Assembly: GCA_015207585.1 (NCBI GenBank)
Contig: JADEWQ010000045.1
Span: 1-43,131 of the forward strand
DNA length: 43,131 bases
Source of the DNA: Pleurocapsales cyanobacterium LEGE 06147
GTDB lineage: Bacteria > Cyanobacteriota > Cyanobacteriia > Cyanobacteriales > Xenococcaceae
Reading direction: 5' to 3'
This document shows positions 28,791-38,408 of this stretch, piece after piece. Every line of letters begins with the position of its first letter. The stretch's first letter is position 1. The position numbers were made by a program, and so were the translations under genes. The notes beneath the pieces are model-generated. The model was not told the DNA's origin and did no database searches. It saw nothing but the letters and a program-made list of their open reading frames with translations.

Positions 28791-28845
28791 ACGAGTCTTA
28801 AAAAGGTTCTTTTCAGAACTTTGACGCTTTGTTTTATCTATCGAT

Positions 28846-28873
28846 CTTACTTCCTTTCGAGTTAGGAAGTAAG
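28846..28873 (-). repeat. 10-bp inverted repeat in psaA-psaB spacer
   Basis: Arms CTTACTTCCT (28846-28855) and AGGAAGTAAG (28864-28873), loop TTCGAGTT of 8 bases. It lies about 77 bp after the psaA stop. Confidence 0.7.
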
Positions 28874-28950
28874 TTGCCAATCTCTGCGGGATAGCAAAAG
28901 CTTTTAACCGTAACCATCCCAACAGGATTGGTCGAGAAAGGGGAATAGTT

Positions 28951-31206
28951 TTAACCTAACGAAAGAGTTCTCGCTAAGAAGAATGCCCAAGTTGTGACAA
29001 TTCCTCCCAGGAGATAGTGAGCTACACCAACTGCTCGACCCTGAATAATGCTCAGAGCACGAGGCTGAATTGACGGTGCCACTTTCAGTTTATTATGAGC
29101 CCAAACAATTGACTCGATCAATTCTTGCCAGTAGCCACGACCACTGAAGAGGAACATTAAGCTAAAGGCAAAGACAAAGTGACCGGCTAGGAACATAATG
29201 CCATAGGCTGACAGAGCCGAGCCGTAGGAGTTAATCACCTGAGCAGCTTGCGCCCACAAGAAGTCGCGCAACCAACCGTTAATCGTAATTGCACTTTGAG
29301 CCCAGTTGCCGTTGGTGATGTGATTTACAGTACCATCTGGCGATACCGTTCCCCATACATCCGATTGCATCTTCCAACTGAAGTGGAAAATCACGATCGA
29401 TAGGGAATTATACATCCAGAACAAACCAAGGAACACGTGGTCCCAACCAGATACCTGACAAGTACCGCCCCGTCCCGGACCGTCGCAAGGGAAACGGAAG
29501 CCCAAGCTCATTTTGTCGGGAATTAGGCGAGAACTGCGGGCGAATAAAACGCCTTTAAGCAGGATCAAGACAGTTACGTGGATGGTGAAGGCATGGATAT
29601 GATGCACCAGAAAATCTGCCGTACCCAAAGTAATGGGCATCATTGCTACTTTGCCAGCCACAGCGACTACATCTCCGCCGAAGGCATAGCTTGCGGGTGC
29701 TAGTGCGGTAGGAGCAGTATTGCCAGGAGCTACTGTGTGGATGTTTTGCACCCACTGAGCAAAGACAGGCTGTAGTTGAATCGCCGTATCCGAGAACATA
29801 TCTTGGGGACGACCCAAGGCTCTCATGGTGTCATTGTGTACGTATAAACCGAAGCTATGGAAGCCTAAGAAAAGACATACCCAGTTCAAGTGAGAGATAA
29901 TCGCATCTCGGTGACGAATCACACGGTCTAACAAGTTGTCTACATTCTTGGCCGGATCGTAATCCCGTACCATGAAGATCGCGCCGTGCGCTCCTGCACC
30001 TACGATTAGGAAGCCACCAATCCAGACGTGATGGGTAAACAGAGAGATCTGAGTAGCATAATCAACCGCCTGGTATGGATAAGGAGGCATAGCATACATG
30101 TGGTGCGCCACAATAATGCTCAGCGAACCTAACAAAGCTAGGTTAATTGCCAACTGAGCGTGCCAAGAAGTAGTCAGGATTTCATAGAGACCTTTGTGTC
30201 CTTCACCAGTGAAGGGACCTCTGTGCGCCTCTAGTATTTCCTTCATACTGTGACCGATACCGAAGTTAGTACGGTACATGTGACCGGCGATAATGAATAG
30301 TACCGCGATCGCCAAGTGATGGTGTGCCGAATCAGATAGCCACAAGCCACCGGTTACTGGATTTAAACCACCCTTAAAGGTGAGGAAGTCAGAATAAACT
30401 CCCCAGTTAAGAGTAAAGAATGGCTTTAATCCTTGAGCAAAGCTTGGGTACAATTCCACCATCTTGCTGTTGTCGAGGATGAATTCGTGGGGTAGAGGAA
30501 TATCACTAGGAGCAACCCCCGCATCCAAGAGCTTGTTGATCGGCAAAGACACGTGGATTTGGTGACCGGCCCAAGCCAAGGAACCCAAACCCAACAAACC
30601 TGCTAGGTGGTGGTTCATCATCGACTCCGCATTCTGGAACCATTCCAGTTTGGGAGCCCTTTTATGATAGTGGAACCAACCAGCAAACAGCATCAAGGCA
30701 GCCATTACCAAACCACCTATTGCCGTGCAGTAGAGCTGGAAAGTGTTAGTAAAACCGGAGGCTCTCCAGAGATAGAAGAAACCAGAAGTAATCTGGATTC
30801 CGTGGAAGCCACCGCCTACATCGGCATTTAAGATTCCTTGACCAACGATCGGCCATACTACCTGCGCGCTAGGTTTGATAGTGGTGGGATCTGCTAGCCA
30901 AGATTCGTAGTTGGAAAAGCGAGCACCGTGAAAATACATGCCGCTTAACCATACAAAAACTACTGCTAAGTGACCGAAGTGCGCGCTGAAGATTTTCCGG
31001 GAAATATCTTCTAGGTCACTGGTATGACTATCAAAATCGTGTGCATCGGCGTGGAGGTTCCAAATCCAGGTAGTGGTTTTGGGACCTCTTGCTAGAGTAC
31101 GGTCAAAATGTCCAGGCTTACCCCACTTTTCAAAAGAAGTAGGTACTGGATCTTTATCAACCGCCACTTTGACTTTCGCCTCTTGTTTTTGAGGACTGAT
31201 TGTCAT
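28951..31206 (-). CDS. psaA: Photosystem I P700 chlorophyll a apoprotein A1
   Basis: A 751-aa thylakoid membrane protein, the other half of the photosystem I reaction centre core. [19 protein letters not shown] near residue 577 supplies two FX cluster Cys. Conserved helices such as [26 protein letters not shown] bind antenna chlorophyll. Length and end (ARTLSLG) are normal. The ATG at 31204-31206 is preceded by AGAGGAG eight bases away, a strong ribosome site. It is first gene of psaAB; the divergent lipoprotein gene starts 426 bp away. Confidence 0.99.
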   Translation of the reverse strand: MTISPQKQEAKVKVAVDKDPVPTSFEKWGKPGHFDRTLARGPKTTTWIWNLHADAHDFDSHTSDLEDISRKIFSAHFGHLAVVFVWLSGMYFHGARFSNYESWLADPTTIKPSAQVVWPIVGQGILNADVGGGFHGIQITSGFFYLWRASGFTNTFQLYCTAIGGLVMAALMLFAGWFHYHKRAPKLEWFQNAESMMNHHLAGLLGLGSLAWAGHQIHVSLPINKLLDAGVAPSDIPLPHEFILDNSKMVELYPSFAQGLKPFFTLNWGVYSDFLTFKGGLNPVTGGLWLSDSAHHHLAIAVLFIIAGHMYRTNFGIGHSMKEILEAHRGPFTGEGHKGLYEILTTSWHAQLAINLALLGSLSIIVAHHMYAMPPYPYQAVDYATQISLFTHHVWIGGFLIVGAGAHGAIFMVRDYDPAKNVDNLLDRVIRHRDAIISHLNWVCLFLGFHSFGLYVHNDTMRALGRPQDMFSDTAIQLQPVFAQWVQNIHTVAPGNTAPTALAPASYAFGGDVVAVAGKVAMMPITLGTADFLVHHIHAFTIHVTVLILLKGVLFARSSRLIPDKMSLGFRFPCDGPGRGGTCQVSGWDHVFLGLFWMYNSLSIVIFHFSWKMQSDVWGTVSPDGTVNHITNGNWAQSAITINGWLRDFLWAQAAQVINSYGSALSAYGIMFLAGHFVFAFSLMFLFSGRGYWQELIESIVWAHNKLKVAPSIQPRALSIIQGRAVGVAHYLLGGIVTTWAFFLARTLSLG

Positions 31207-31632
31207 GAGGGTTCTCCTCTCTCGACAATAAATTTAATTTTTCCTATTTGTAATAGGTTTTTGGTTTTCAATTAATTGGTATTGAATAAGAAAAGCTCGG
31301 TTAAGTCCACTGCTTTTCTCATTGGAGGTCGATCTGCCCAGCTTAATTGAATTTTAGCCGCAAGCATTAATTAAGATGATAAGACTTAGCCATCTGCGAT
31401 ACCGGATATGCTTAACAAATTTTAAACCATTGTAATTACTGATTTCGCGCTGTTTGTAACAAAACCGAATCGAGCTAAAGTCAAGAAAAAACCAACTTTC
31501 TTTACAAAACGAAATAAGATGTTCAAATATAAAGTTTGGCAACATCTTAGTGTAGTTTATTCATTAGAAATTAGCGGTTCGATCTGGTTAGGAGGGATTA
31601 AAGTGTTGGGCTTGAAAGATAGAGTAATTTCA
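31207..31632. promoter_or_regulatory. Divergent promoter region of psaA and a lipoprotein gene
   Basis: 426 bp, A+T-rich. On the psaA strand TTACAA occurs at 31430-31435 and 31454-31459; TTACA-type repeats are bound by RpaB in cyanobacterial high-light-regulated (HLR1) promoters, but here the spacing is too wide for a standard HLR1. A short inverted repeat CCTATT/AATAGG (31243-31257) lies in the psaA leader. No -10/-35 pair is certain. Confidence 0.4.
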
Positions 31633-33129
31633 ATGAAAAATATTTGTTTTTATTTATTATTGATTTGTTTAAGTTGGAGTTTGTTGAGTTGTGGAGAACA
31701 AAAAATTGGCGCGCACCGCTTTGAACCAACACCGGGATTGTCCCTAAAACCAGTATCTACAGCTACATTTTCCGGTAAGCTTTCAGAAGTAGCCCCTCCT
31801 AATGTTATTCAACAACTACGTAAAAATTTAGACCAATATTATCCTCAAGTCTCTATTATTGCTCCCCGAGCCGACGAAGTTTTTCAACAGACAACGGTAA
31901 GTGTCAAACTACAGGTGCAAGACTTGCCAATCTTCAAAGACGAACAATTAGGTATGGGTCCACACTTGCATCTAATTCTAGATAATGAACCCTATCGAGC
32001 TATCTATGATTCGGATAAACCGATCGCTTTAGAAAACTTAGCTCCAGGTACCCATACTCTAAGGGTGTTTGCCTCTCGTCCCTGGTATGAAAGTTTTAAA
32101 AATGAAGGAGCTTACGCCCAAACTACCTTTCATATTTTGACCAAAACTAACAATAACCGACCCGATCCGACTCTACCCTTATTAACTTACAGCCGTCCCC
32201 AAGGTACTTATGGAGCAGAGCCAATCATGCTCGATTTTTACCTTACTAACACACCCCTACACTTAGTAGCCCAAGAAAACCCCAAAGATGAAATTAAAGA
32301 CTGGCGCATTCGGGCAACTGTCAATGGAGAAAGTTTTATTATTGATGAATGGCAACCAATGTATCTTAAGGGTTTTCAGAAAGGTAACAATTGGGTGCAG
32401 TTAGAATTGCTCGATGAAGATGGCAATAATATTGAGAATGCCTTTAATAATACGGTGAGGTTAGTAAATTACGAACCCAAAGAAAAAGATACTCTAGCTA
32501 AATTAGTAGAGGGTAAGATTTCTGTAGAGGAAGCTCGTCCCATCGTAGAGGCTGGATATCGAGCTAAGGTCGCTCCTATTCCTGAAGCTACAGAAACTCC
32601 CATATTCGAAGAAAAGGAACCAGTTAAACCAGAGATTAAACAAGAAGAGGAAGCTACAGAACCAGAAATTACAACCGAATTACCTTCTTCAGAAAGAATT
32701 CCATCTCCAGAAACAGAAATTCCTATTGTAAAACCACAAGCACCATCAGAAGAAAAAGAGATTATCGAAGAAAAAAGCCAGCGATCGAAGCCAGCAACAA
32801 CCTATACCCCTCCGTCGGTGACAGAGAAATTAAATCCACCAACCCAAGAAATAATCGAAACTAGGGAAACAACCTTAGATGCAGTACCAATTTCCGAACA
32901 AACTTCTGTTGAAGAAAAAACAGTAGAAACTACTACGGAAATACCTACTACTCTAAAAGAAAAAAAACGCGAGTTTAAAACACCTCAGTGGCTCAAAAGC
33001 TTCCGCAGTCGTATTCAACGGATTAGGGATAATGCCGACGAGTTACTAGAGGAGACTGCCTCCTCAACAGTAATCGAAAATGCTGAGGAGAACGAAACAA
33101 AGCAACCAGAAATAGACACAATAGAATAG
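31633..33129 (+). CDS. Lipoprotein of unknown function with a disordered C-terminal tail
   Basis: A 498-aa predicted lipoprotein when started at ATG 31633. The signal MKNICFYLLLICLSWSLLSC has its lipobox Cys at residue 20. An upstream start at 31519 would add 38 residues and bury the signal. Residues 65-310 form an ordered region with two beta domains (GPHLHLILDNEPYRAIYDS, PGTHTLRVFASRPWYESF; NPKDEIKDWRIRATVNGE, LKGFQKGNNWVQLELLDEDG). Residues 320-440 are a long Glu/Pro/Thr-rich tail, then a basic helix KTPQWLKSFRSRIQRIRDN. It looks conserved rather than random, but I cannot name it. It is divergent from psaA. Confidence 0.75.
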   Translation: MKNICFYLLLICLSWSLLSCGEQKIGAHRFEPTPGLSLKPVSTATFSGKLSEVAPPNVIQQLRKNLDQYYPQVSIIAPRADEVFQQTTVSVKLQVQDLPIFKDEQLGMGPHLHLILDNEPYRAIYDSDKPIALENLAPGTHTLRVFASRPWYESFKNEGAYAQTTFHILTKTNNNRPDPTLPLLTYSRPQGTYGAEPIMLDFYLTNTPLHLVAQENPKDEIKDWRIRATVNGESFIIDEWQPMYLKGFQKGNNWVQLELLDEDGNNIENAFNNTVRLVNYEPKEKDTLAKLVEGKISVEEARPIVEAGYRAKVAPIPEATETPIFEEKEPVKPEIKQEEEATEPEITTELPSSERIPSPETEIPIVKPQAPSEEKEIIEEKSQRSKPATTYTPPSVTEKLNPPTQEIIETRETTLDAVPISEQTSVEEKTVETTTEIPTTLKEKKREFKTPQWLKSFRSRIQRIRDNADELLEETASSTVIENAEENETKQPEIDTIE

Positions 33130-33137
33130 AGTGCTTA

Positions 33138-33902
33138 ACTCTCGATTCCTTAGATAAAATAAATGGATTTTCCTTAAATAAATATACAAAAGTTTTAGCA
33201 GATGAGCTTGAATTTCCTTTGGTTAAAACTTTAAATTCAACGGCTAGACAAGCTTCAGCGGAACGAGCTTGGGGCTCTATATCAAGATTCTACGAAAACT
33301 GGAAAAAGAAAACAAAAGGTAAAAAAGGTTTTTCCCAAGTTAAAAAATTCTCGAGAAGTGTTGAATATAAAACTTGTGGTTGGAAGTTATCAGAAGATAA
33401 AAAGTATTTAACAATAACCGATAAAACACGAGTTGGTAGATTAAAGTTAGTTGGCTCAATTGATTTAAACTTTTATCAAATCAAGCAAATAAAAAGAATC
33501 AGACTTGTTAAAAAAGCTGATGGATATTACCCTCAGTTTGGTCTAGACCAAGATAGAAAGGAGATTACACCTAAGACAGGGAGTTTACTTGGAATTGATC
33601 TAGGTTTAGAAAGTTTTTTAACTGATAGTAACGGTAAAAAGCTTGAGAATCCTAGATTTTTAAGAAAATCTGAGAAGAGATTTAAAAAACTTCAACGTAG
33701 GTTATCGAAGAAGGTTAAAGGTAGTAACAATCGGAAAAAAGCTCAAAATAGACTAGGTAGAAAGCATTTAAAAGTAAGTCGCCAGCGTAAAGAAGGATTG
33801 AGTATTGCGGGAAGCGCAAGAATTAACGCTCTTGGACAGAATAACCTCTGTGTTGTAAATGAAAGTTTACAAGATAAGTTAGCTGGCAAAAAATCATTAT
33901 AA
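33138..33902 (+). pseudogene. tnpB: Internally deleted tnpB (IS605/IS607-type OrfB)
   Basis: The frame matches TnpB from the middle of its N-terminal domain (LNSTARQASAERAWGSISRFY) through the RuvC-I block GIDLGLESFLTDSNGK, whose first catalytic Asp is kept, to HLKVSRQRKE. There it jumps to the usual extreme C-terminus (INALGQNNLCVVNES). The RuvC-II Glu, the zinc finger with its CxxC pairs and the RuvC-III Asp are absent, and so are about 60 N-terminal residues. A TTG at 33219 could start translation, but homology extends upstream to about 33138. It cannot be an active nuclease. Its end and the 120 bp after it may retain the element end and guide-RNA region. Confidence 0.85.
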
Positions 33903-34068
33903 ACAATTTTTAGCGCTCGCCCATCTCCTTTAACAAGGGTAGGTTTTTAACGCTCAAAGTGAGCAAGCACTCTTGTCGGCAAGAAAAATTAGGGTTTTCC
34001 CTATTTAATCAGAGCCATTAATGTCAAAAACCTACACCTGTAAGATCTTTCTTTCCTATTCCCCAACC

Positions 34069-34416
34069 CTATTTATTTTCTGTTTTAGATTCGGACGAAG
34101 ACGATTGCTCTTGTTGCCTAAACCGCTCTTGTTGCAGTCGTTTAAACTCTTCTGCAGAATTTTGGATATTGATTTGCGAGTCATTATTAAATTCGTCCAT
34201 ACCACGACGATTCATCATATTAACTCGATGCATTAGTTCTAGAGGGTTTAAACCACTAGAACTATTACCAAACAATGCATCTTGCTCGTTGGATTGATAG
34301 CCATCGTTTTCTGGAGTTTGAGATTGGGCTAGGGTAGCTCGATCTAAACCGAAAATTAGAGCTAAGGCAAACCCTAAACTCAGAGTAACTCCCCAAGGAA
34401 AAATTTTATTTTTCAT
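34069..34416 (-). CDS. Small exported protein of unknown function
   Basis: A 115-aa protein with a signal peptide (hydrophobic core VTLSLGFALALIFGL, probable cleavage near TLAQ, residue 31). The mature part is polar, with LNPLELMHRVNMMNRRGMDEF, then a Gln/Glu-rich helix (AEEFKRLQQERFRQQEQ) and a Ser/Glu tail. No Cys. I infer a periplasmic helical protein. It lies 46 bp downstream of the ABC permease gene on the same strand, so it may be the last gene of that transcript. Confidence 0.65.
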   Translation of the reverse strand: MKNKIFPWGVTLSLGFALALIFGLDRATLAQSQTPENDGYQSNEQDALFGNSSSGLNPLELMHRVNMMNRRGMDEFNNDSQINIQNSAEEFKRLQQERFRQQEQSSSSESKTENK

Positions 34417-34462
34417 ACTATATCAACTAAATTAATCAATCTAAGTTTTATGCAGTTAATTT

Positions 34463-35359
34463 TTAGGCAAAACGGCGACGTAATAAAGGTTGAATGGTAA
34501 ACAAGACTAAAGCATCAAATGCTAACAATACCAGAATATCACTGCCAAAACTGACCGATCCCCAAGGAGTATTCATTACCATGCTACTTAATGTCCAATC
34601 ACTATGGAGATAAAGATAGCGAATGGGTTGGATCGCATAGGTGAGAGGATTGAGACTGGCAATAACCTGCAGCCATCCTGCCATAAAGTTTAGGGGTGCT
34701 AGAGCAGTACTGGCAAACAACAAGGGCAAGTTAGTTACGAAGATAACCGCAATCAGCTCGATATGTCCGGGTAGGGCAAAGGCTAAACCGAGACTCACAG
34801 CAGTTACCCCCAAGACGATCAGGAAAACGATCAGCACGATCGCACTTAAACCTTCCAGACTGGGTAAACCTGCTCCTAAAAAGGCACCAGCTGCAATAAT
34901 AACTGCTGTTTGGATAAAACTGAGAGTAATAATATAGATTGTCGAAGCTGCCACAATCGAATAGCGAGAAGCTAGAGGCGCAACTAACAGACGATTGAGA
35001 AAGCCAAATTCGCGATCGAACATGACGGGTAAACCAGCATTTAATGCTCCAGAAAAGGCAGTAAAGACAATCACACCAGGAGCGAGAAATCTAGCATAAC
35101 TGAGATCGTCTCCAAATAAGCTTTGAGGAGCTTTGCTGAATAGTGCGCCAAACAGCACCAACCACATAAACGGTTGAATCACTCCTGCTATCAGAGTTGA
35201 AGGACGACGTTGCAGTTGAATAAACAGACGCTTCGTTAAAGCTAAAGTTTCCTGAATAAAATCTCTCCAGAGACTACCAGTATAGTTGAATTGTTTGGCA
35301 GGCGAAGAATTAGGAGCTAGAATTGACTTGGCTTTTGATGATGTAATTCTCTGACTCAT
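34463..35359 (-). CDS. ABC-2 type exporter permease
   Basis: A 298-aa inner-membrane protein with about six helices (around residues 60-80, 95-115, 142-162, 172-195, 202-220 and 272-290). The block LAPGVIVFTAFSGALNAGLPVMFDREFGFLNRLLVAP is typical of DrrB/NodJ-type ABC-2 permeases. It is 58 bp downstream of the ATPase gene on the same strand and surely forms one exporter with it. Family members export drugs, lipids or polysaccharide; the cargo is unknown. Start ATG at 35357-35359. Confidence 0.88.
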   Translation of the reverse strand: MSQRITSSKAKSILAPNSSPAKQFNYTGSLWRDFIQETLALTKRLFIQLQRRPSTLIAGVIQPFMWLVLFGALFSKAPQSLFGDDLSYARFLAPGVIVFTAFSGALNAGLPVMFDREFGFLNRLLVAPLASRYSIVAASTIYIITLSFIQTAVIIAAGAFLGAGLPSLEGLSAIVLIVFLIVLGVTAVSLGLAFALPGHIELIAVIFVTNLPLLFASTALAPLNFMAGWLQVIASLNPLTYAIQPIRYLYLHSDWTLSSMVMNTPWGSVSFGSDILVLLAFDALVLFTIQPLLRRRFA

Positions 35360-35417
35360 AAATTTTTTTCCCGCGATCTTTAATTAATAATTACTACTAA
35401 ATAACAATCAACTCAAA

Positions 35418-36437
35418 TTATTTCATCTGCTGTTTCTTTTCTTTTTTTAAATCTCGGGTTTCTACAGCAGCAAGTTCTGCATCCATTAAAGTTTGTCCCG
35501 TAGCTGCCAGATAGACATCATCTAGACTAGGACGAGATTGAGCGAGGCTGAAGGTAGGCAAACCTATTTCTGCTAAAGATTGTTCGATTTTACTCAAGGA
35601 GTTGTTGCCTGGTTTGACTATGAGGTTGAGAGAGTTGCCTTGAGCGGTGTTGATAATTACTTCTTCTACAAAAGGAAGGGATTGCAATATATCTTTTGCT
35701 TTCTCGGCTTCTTCAACAGGAGTAAATTCACGGATGCGCAGAGTTACGCGATCGCCACCTATTTTATCTTTTAATTGGGAAGGAGTACCCTCATCTATAA
35801 CGACTCCCCTATTAATAATTGCCAGGCGATCGGCTAAAGCATCAATTTCTTCTAAATAGTGACTGGTAATAAGAACCGTCGTTCCTGATGCTTTTAGTTT
35901 CCTTAAAAAATCCCAGACTACGATCCGAGTTTCGATATCTAAGCCTGCAGTCGGTTCATCTAAAATTAGTAACTCCGGTTGATGTAGTAATCCTGCCGCT
36001 AAGTCCAAGCGCTTGCGGATACCACCAGAATAAGTACCGGTTTTTTTATCGGCGTAGTCTGTTAACCCTAACAGTTGCAGTAATTGCTTGATTCTTTCTT
36101 TCGCCACCGCTTTAGGAAGATGATATAGTGCAGCTTGCAGTTGCAATAATTCTCTTCCTGTCAATACTTTATCTATCGCTACTTCTTGTGCTACATAACC
36201 CAGCCTGCGTCGCACCTCTTTTGGACGATCGACGACAGAAATACCACTAACTTCAATTTTGCCCCCATCAGGTTTAGCAAGGGTACACAAGCAACGAATA
36301 GTAGTTGTTTTTCCCGCACCATTAGGACCGAGTAAACCAAAAATTTCTCCTGGTTGTACAGTAAAGGAGATGTCTTTTACCGCTTGGACATCGCCATAGC
36401 TTTTTTGCAGATTTTTAATTAAAACGGCAGCAGCCAT
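35418..36437 (-). CDS. ABC transporter ATP-binding protein (DrrA type)
   Basis: A 339-aa cytosolic ATPase that powers the permease encoded next to it. Walker A is GPNGAGKT (residues 37-44), the signature YSGGIRKRLDLA lies near 136, and Walker B with LLILDEPTAGLD follows. The C-terminal about 100 residues, with RPSLDDVYLAATGQTL, are the DrrA-type extension. Start ATG at 36435-36437. First gene of the exporter operon. Confidence 0.92.
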   Translation of the reverse strand: MAAAVLIKNLQKSYGDVQAVKDISFTVQPGEIFGLLGPNGAGKTTTIRCLCTLAKPDGGKIEVSGISVVDRPKEVRRRLGYVAQEVAIDKVLTGRELLQLQAALYHLPKAVAKERIKQLLQLLGLTDYADKKTGTYSGGIRKRLDLAAGLLHQPELLILDEPTAGLDIETRIVVWDFLRKLKASGTTVLITSHYLEEIDALADRLAIINRGVVIDEGTPSQLKDKIGGDRVTLRIREFTPVEEAEKAKDILQSLPFVEEVIINTAQGNSLNLIVKPGNNSLSKIEQSLAEIGLPTFSLAQSRPSLDDVYLAATGQTLMDAELAAVETRDLKKEKKQQMK

Positions 36438-36693
36438 AAATAAAATATGTCTCTACGCTACTTCAAAAGAATAGTCTTTGTTCTACTGATTATTGTAATT
36501 GGTTGGCTTGGAGAGGGTTGCCAGAGTTTGGTAGAATCTCTGTTTAGTTTGAGCAAGACTAAAGATTAATACCAGTCTATGTCTTTATTTTAGGTAGATT
36601 TACTTTCTTGTAGTTAAGTTTCAGAAACAATAGCAGTTTGCCACATTTGAGGTGGCATAATTTTTGTATAATCTGGTTCTCGACAAAATGGAA

Positions 36694-37181
36694 CTACTTC
36701 GGGCTAAGGTATACCAGAAGCCACAAGGCAAAGCGTTCTAGTCCAACCAACAAAGCAGTGATGTCCACAGCCAAACCAAACAAAACTAGGTTGTTTTCAT
36801 TGCCAGCTCTTAAAGCAAAGCTTAAGGATGTGGCAACGGCTGGAGGATGCATAACATCTAACAGGATCATCAGCACGATTGTGATGATCATTGCGGTGCC
36901 ACCAGACACATAACCCGAACTAACAGCATCTATGTTACAAAACCGATCCCCGCTGCCATCATTTGGGAAATGACTAGAGTTCGCACCGTATTTGTACCGT
37001 GCTGGGGATCGAGATAAATGAGAAAGGCACTAGAGGCAAGAGACGCAAACAACAAACGCTGACGGGTTAGTACCTCCACTAGGGCAAACACGCTCAATAT
37101 GACCACTGTTGGGGCAGTGGGTAATGCTATACTCACCCTTCCAATTGAGGCACTGCGGAGCGAGCTATTCGTACCTCTCAA
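36694..37181 (-). pseudogene. HPP-family membrane protein, frameshifted
   Basis: Two minus-strand frames together make one HPP protein. The first (37181-36930) reads ASSAFLIYLDPQHGTNTVR ... MMAAGIGFVT and hits a stop; the second continues VSGGTAMIITIVLMILLDVMHPPAVATSLSFAL to 36694. Losing one base near 36928-36933 explains the break: with it restored the frame reads through a Gly-Tyr-Val-Ser-Gly-Gly junction. HPP proteins have about four membrane helices and in cyanobacteria have been linked to nitrite transport. Whether the break is a real mutation or a sequencing error cannot be told here. The N-terminus is also poorly matched. Confidence 0.8.
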
Positions 37182-37416
37182 AGGTTTTAATAAGTGCTAG
37201 AGGAAATAACAAATTAATCAATAAATCCCTTGATGCCTCTGGTTTCATACTTTTCTATTTCAATAATAAAGAGAGACATTGCTTGAGCCAAATGCCTGGA
37301 AACCTGCACACTCGATTCTAAGGGTAGGGCTGTTTCATTTTGTAGTTATCTGGAAAACGTCAGTATAAGTTAGGCGGCAATTCTGGGGTTGCTAAAATAC
37401 AGCAAATTCTTACTAG

Positions 37417-38331
37417 CTATCGGGGTGAACGAAACATACGCCGATAATCCCCAGGTGTCACGTTGACGATTCGCTTGAACAAGCGGCGGAAAAATGACGG
37501 ATCTTCGTACCCAACCTTCCAACTAATCTCATCGATCGCAGTTTCACTGTTTTCTAGGTATTGCTTGGCATTTTCGATGCGAAGGTGTTGAACATACTTG
37601 ATGGGTGTAAAGCCCGTAGCATCTTGAAAGTGGCGTTTGAATGTCCGATCCGTTAAACCTGACTCGTGAATCATGCCAACGACAGGATTAGGGTCTCGCC
37701 AATGCTCCTGCAACCATACTTGGGTTTTGAGGATGGGACTATCTCCACGATCTCTAATGTCCTTGAAAGTTAGATAGGGCGCTTGTCCGTCTGTATGCCA
37801 TTGCAGCATGAAAAACTTGGTCGCCGCCTGTGCCGTCGCTGGTCCAGCGTATCGCGCTATTAGGTACAAAGCTAGATCGTGCCAGGCCGCTGAAGCACCC
37901 GACATGATTAATCGTTCATCATCACCCGTGACAATGAGTTCACGCTCAAGCCTCAGATTGACGTTTGGGAAGTTTTTCTTCAGGGTGTCCTCCAGCACCC
38001 AATGGGTCGTAACATCCTTGCCATCTAAAATCCCGGTTTCAGCCAGCAGGGTGCCCCAGAACACGTTGAACAGAGCGAGGAGCCTTTTGCTATACATTCG
38101 GTTTAACCACTGAGTGACATCGGGGTAGCGTCCTGTTTCCCAGCAAGCATCCCCGACGACTGAAGTAGGAATAATCACCACGTCAGTGGAGGCGATGTTA
38201 ACTCGATTTCGATACTGAGCCAGGAGAGTTTCTGTTACCGAAGCGGGTGTCCACTTTGGGGTGACTGCTTTGTAAACAATTGCATATCCTAGTAAAGGTT
38301 TAAAATTTTGCGTTTTTGGTGACTGTGGCAA
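37417..38331 (-). CDS. GlxA-type AraC-family regulator with a scarred DJ-1/PfpI domain
   Basis: A 304-aa protein: truncated N-terminal DJ-1/PfpI-like domain (about 45-185) and C-terminal AraC HTH pair (about 205-300; GLTDRTFKRHFQDATGFTPIKYV, SWKVGYEDPSFFRRLFKR). The start is TTG at 38329-38331, and the usual first about 60 residues are missing. Residues 81-93 read SKRLLALFNVFWG; the next frame over the same bases encodes AKGSSLCSTCSGA, the expected nucleophile-elbow motif. So one base was gained near 38091 and one lost near 38053, restoring the frame afterwards. DNA binding may survive. The region is G+C-richer than its surroundings. Confidence 0.75.
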   Translation of the reverse strand: MPQSPKTQNFKPLLGYAIVYKAVTPKWTPASVTETLLAQYRNRVNIASTDVVIIPTSVVGDACWETGRYPDVTQWLNRMYSKRLLALFNVFWGTLLAETGILDGKDVTTHWVLEDTLKKNFPNVNLRLERELIVTGDDERLIMSGASAAWHDLALYLIARYAGPATAQAATKFFMLQWHTDGQAPYLTFKDIRDRGDSPILKTQVWLQEHWRDPNPVVGMIHESGLTDRTFKRHFQDATGFTPIKYVQHLRIENAKQYLENSETAIDEISWKVGYEDPSFFRRLFKRIVNVTPGDYRRMFRSPR

Positions 38332-38408
38332 ACCCCTGTCAGATTAAACTACAATCCTTCTGTAATCTAAAAAAAATTAACTTTTCATTGGTAAAACTCT
38401 AATTTTTT

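Larger units (their letters stand above)
28681..28950 (-). promoter_or_regulatory. psaA-psaB intercistronic spacer
   Basis: 270 bp with two perfect hairpins described separately. Neither is followed by a long U-tract, so they fit an mRNA processing or stabilising role better than termination; this is inference. Confidence 0.55.

Noticed and set aside
31430-31459. HLR1 (RpaB) element upstream of psaA
   Set aside because: Two TTACAA motifs exist but are about 24 bp apart from start to start, not the close pair that defines HLR1.
31354-31545. 63-codon minus-strand frame upstream of psaA
   Set aside because: Runs through the psaA promoter region and has no family features or ribosome site.
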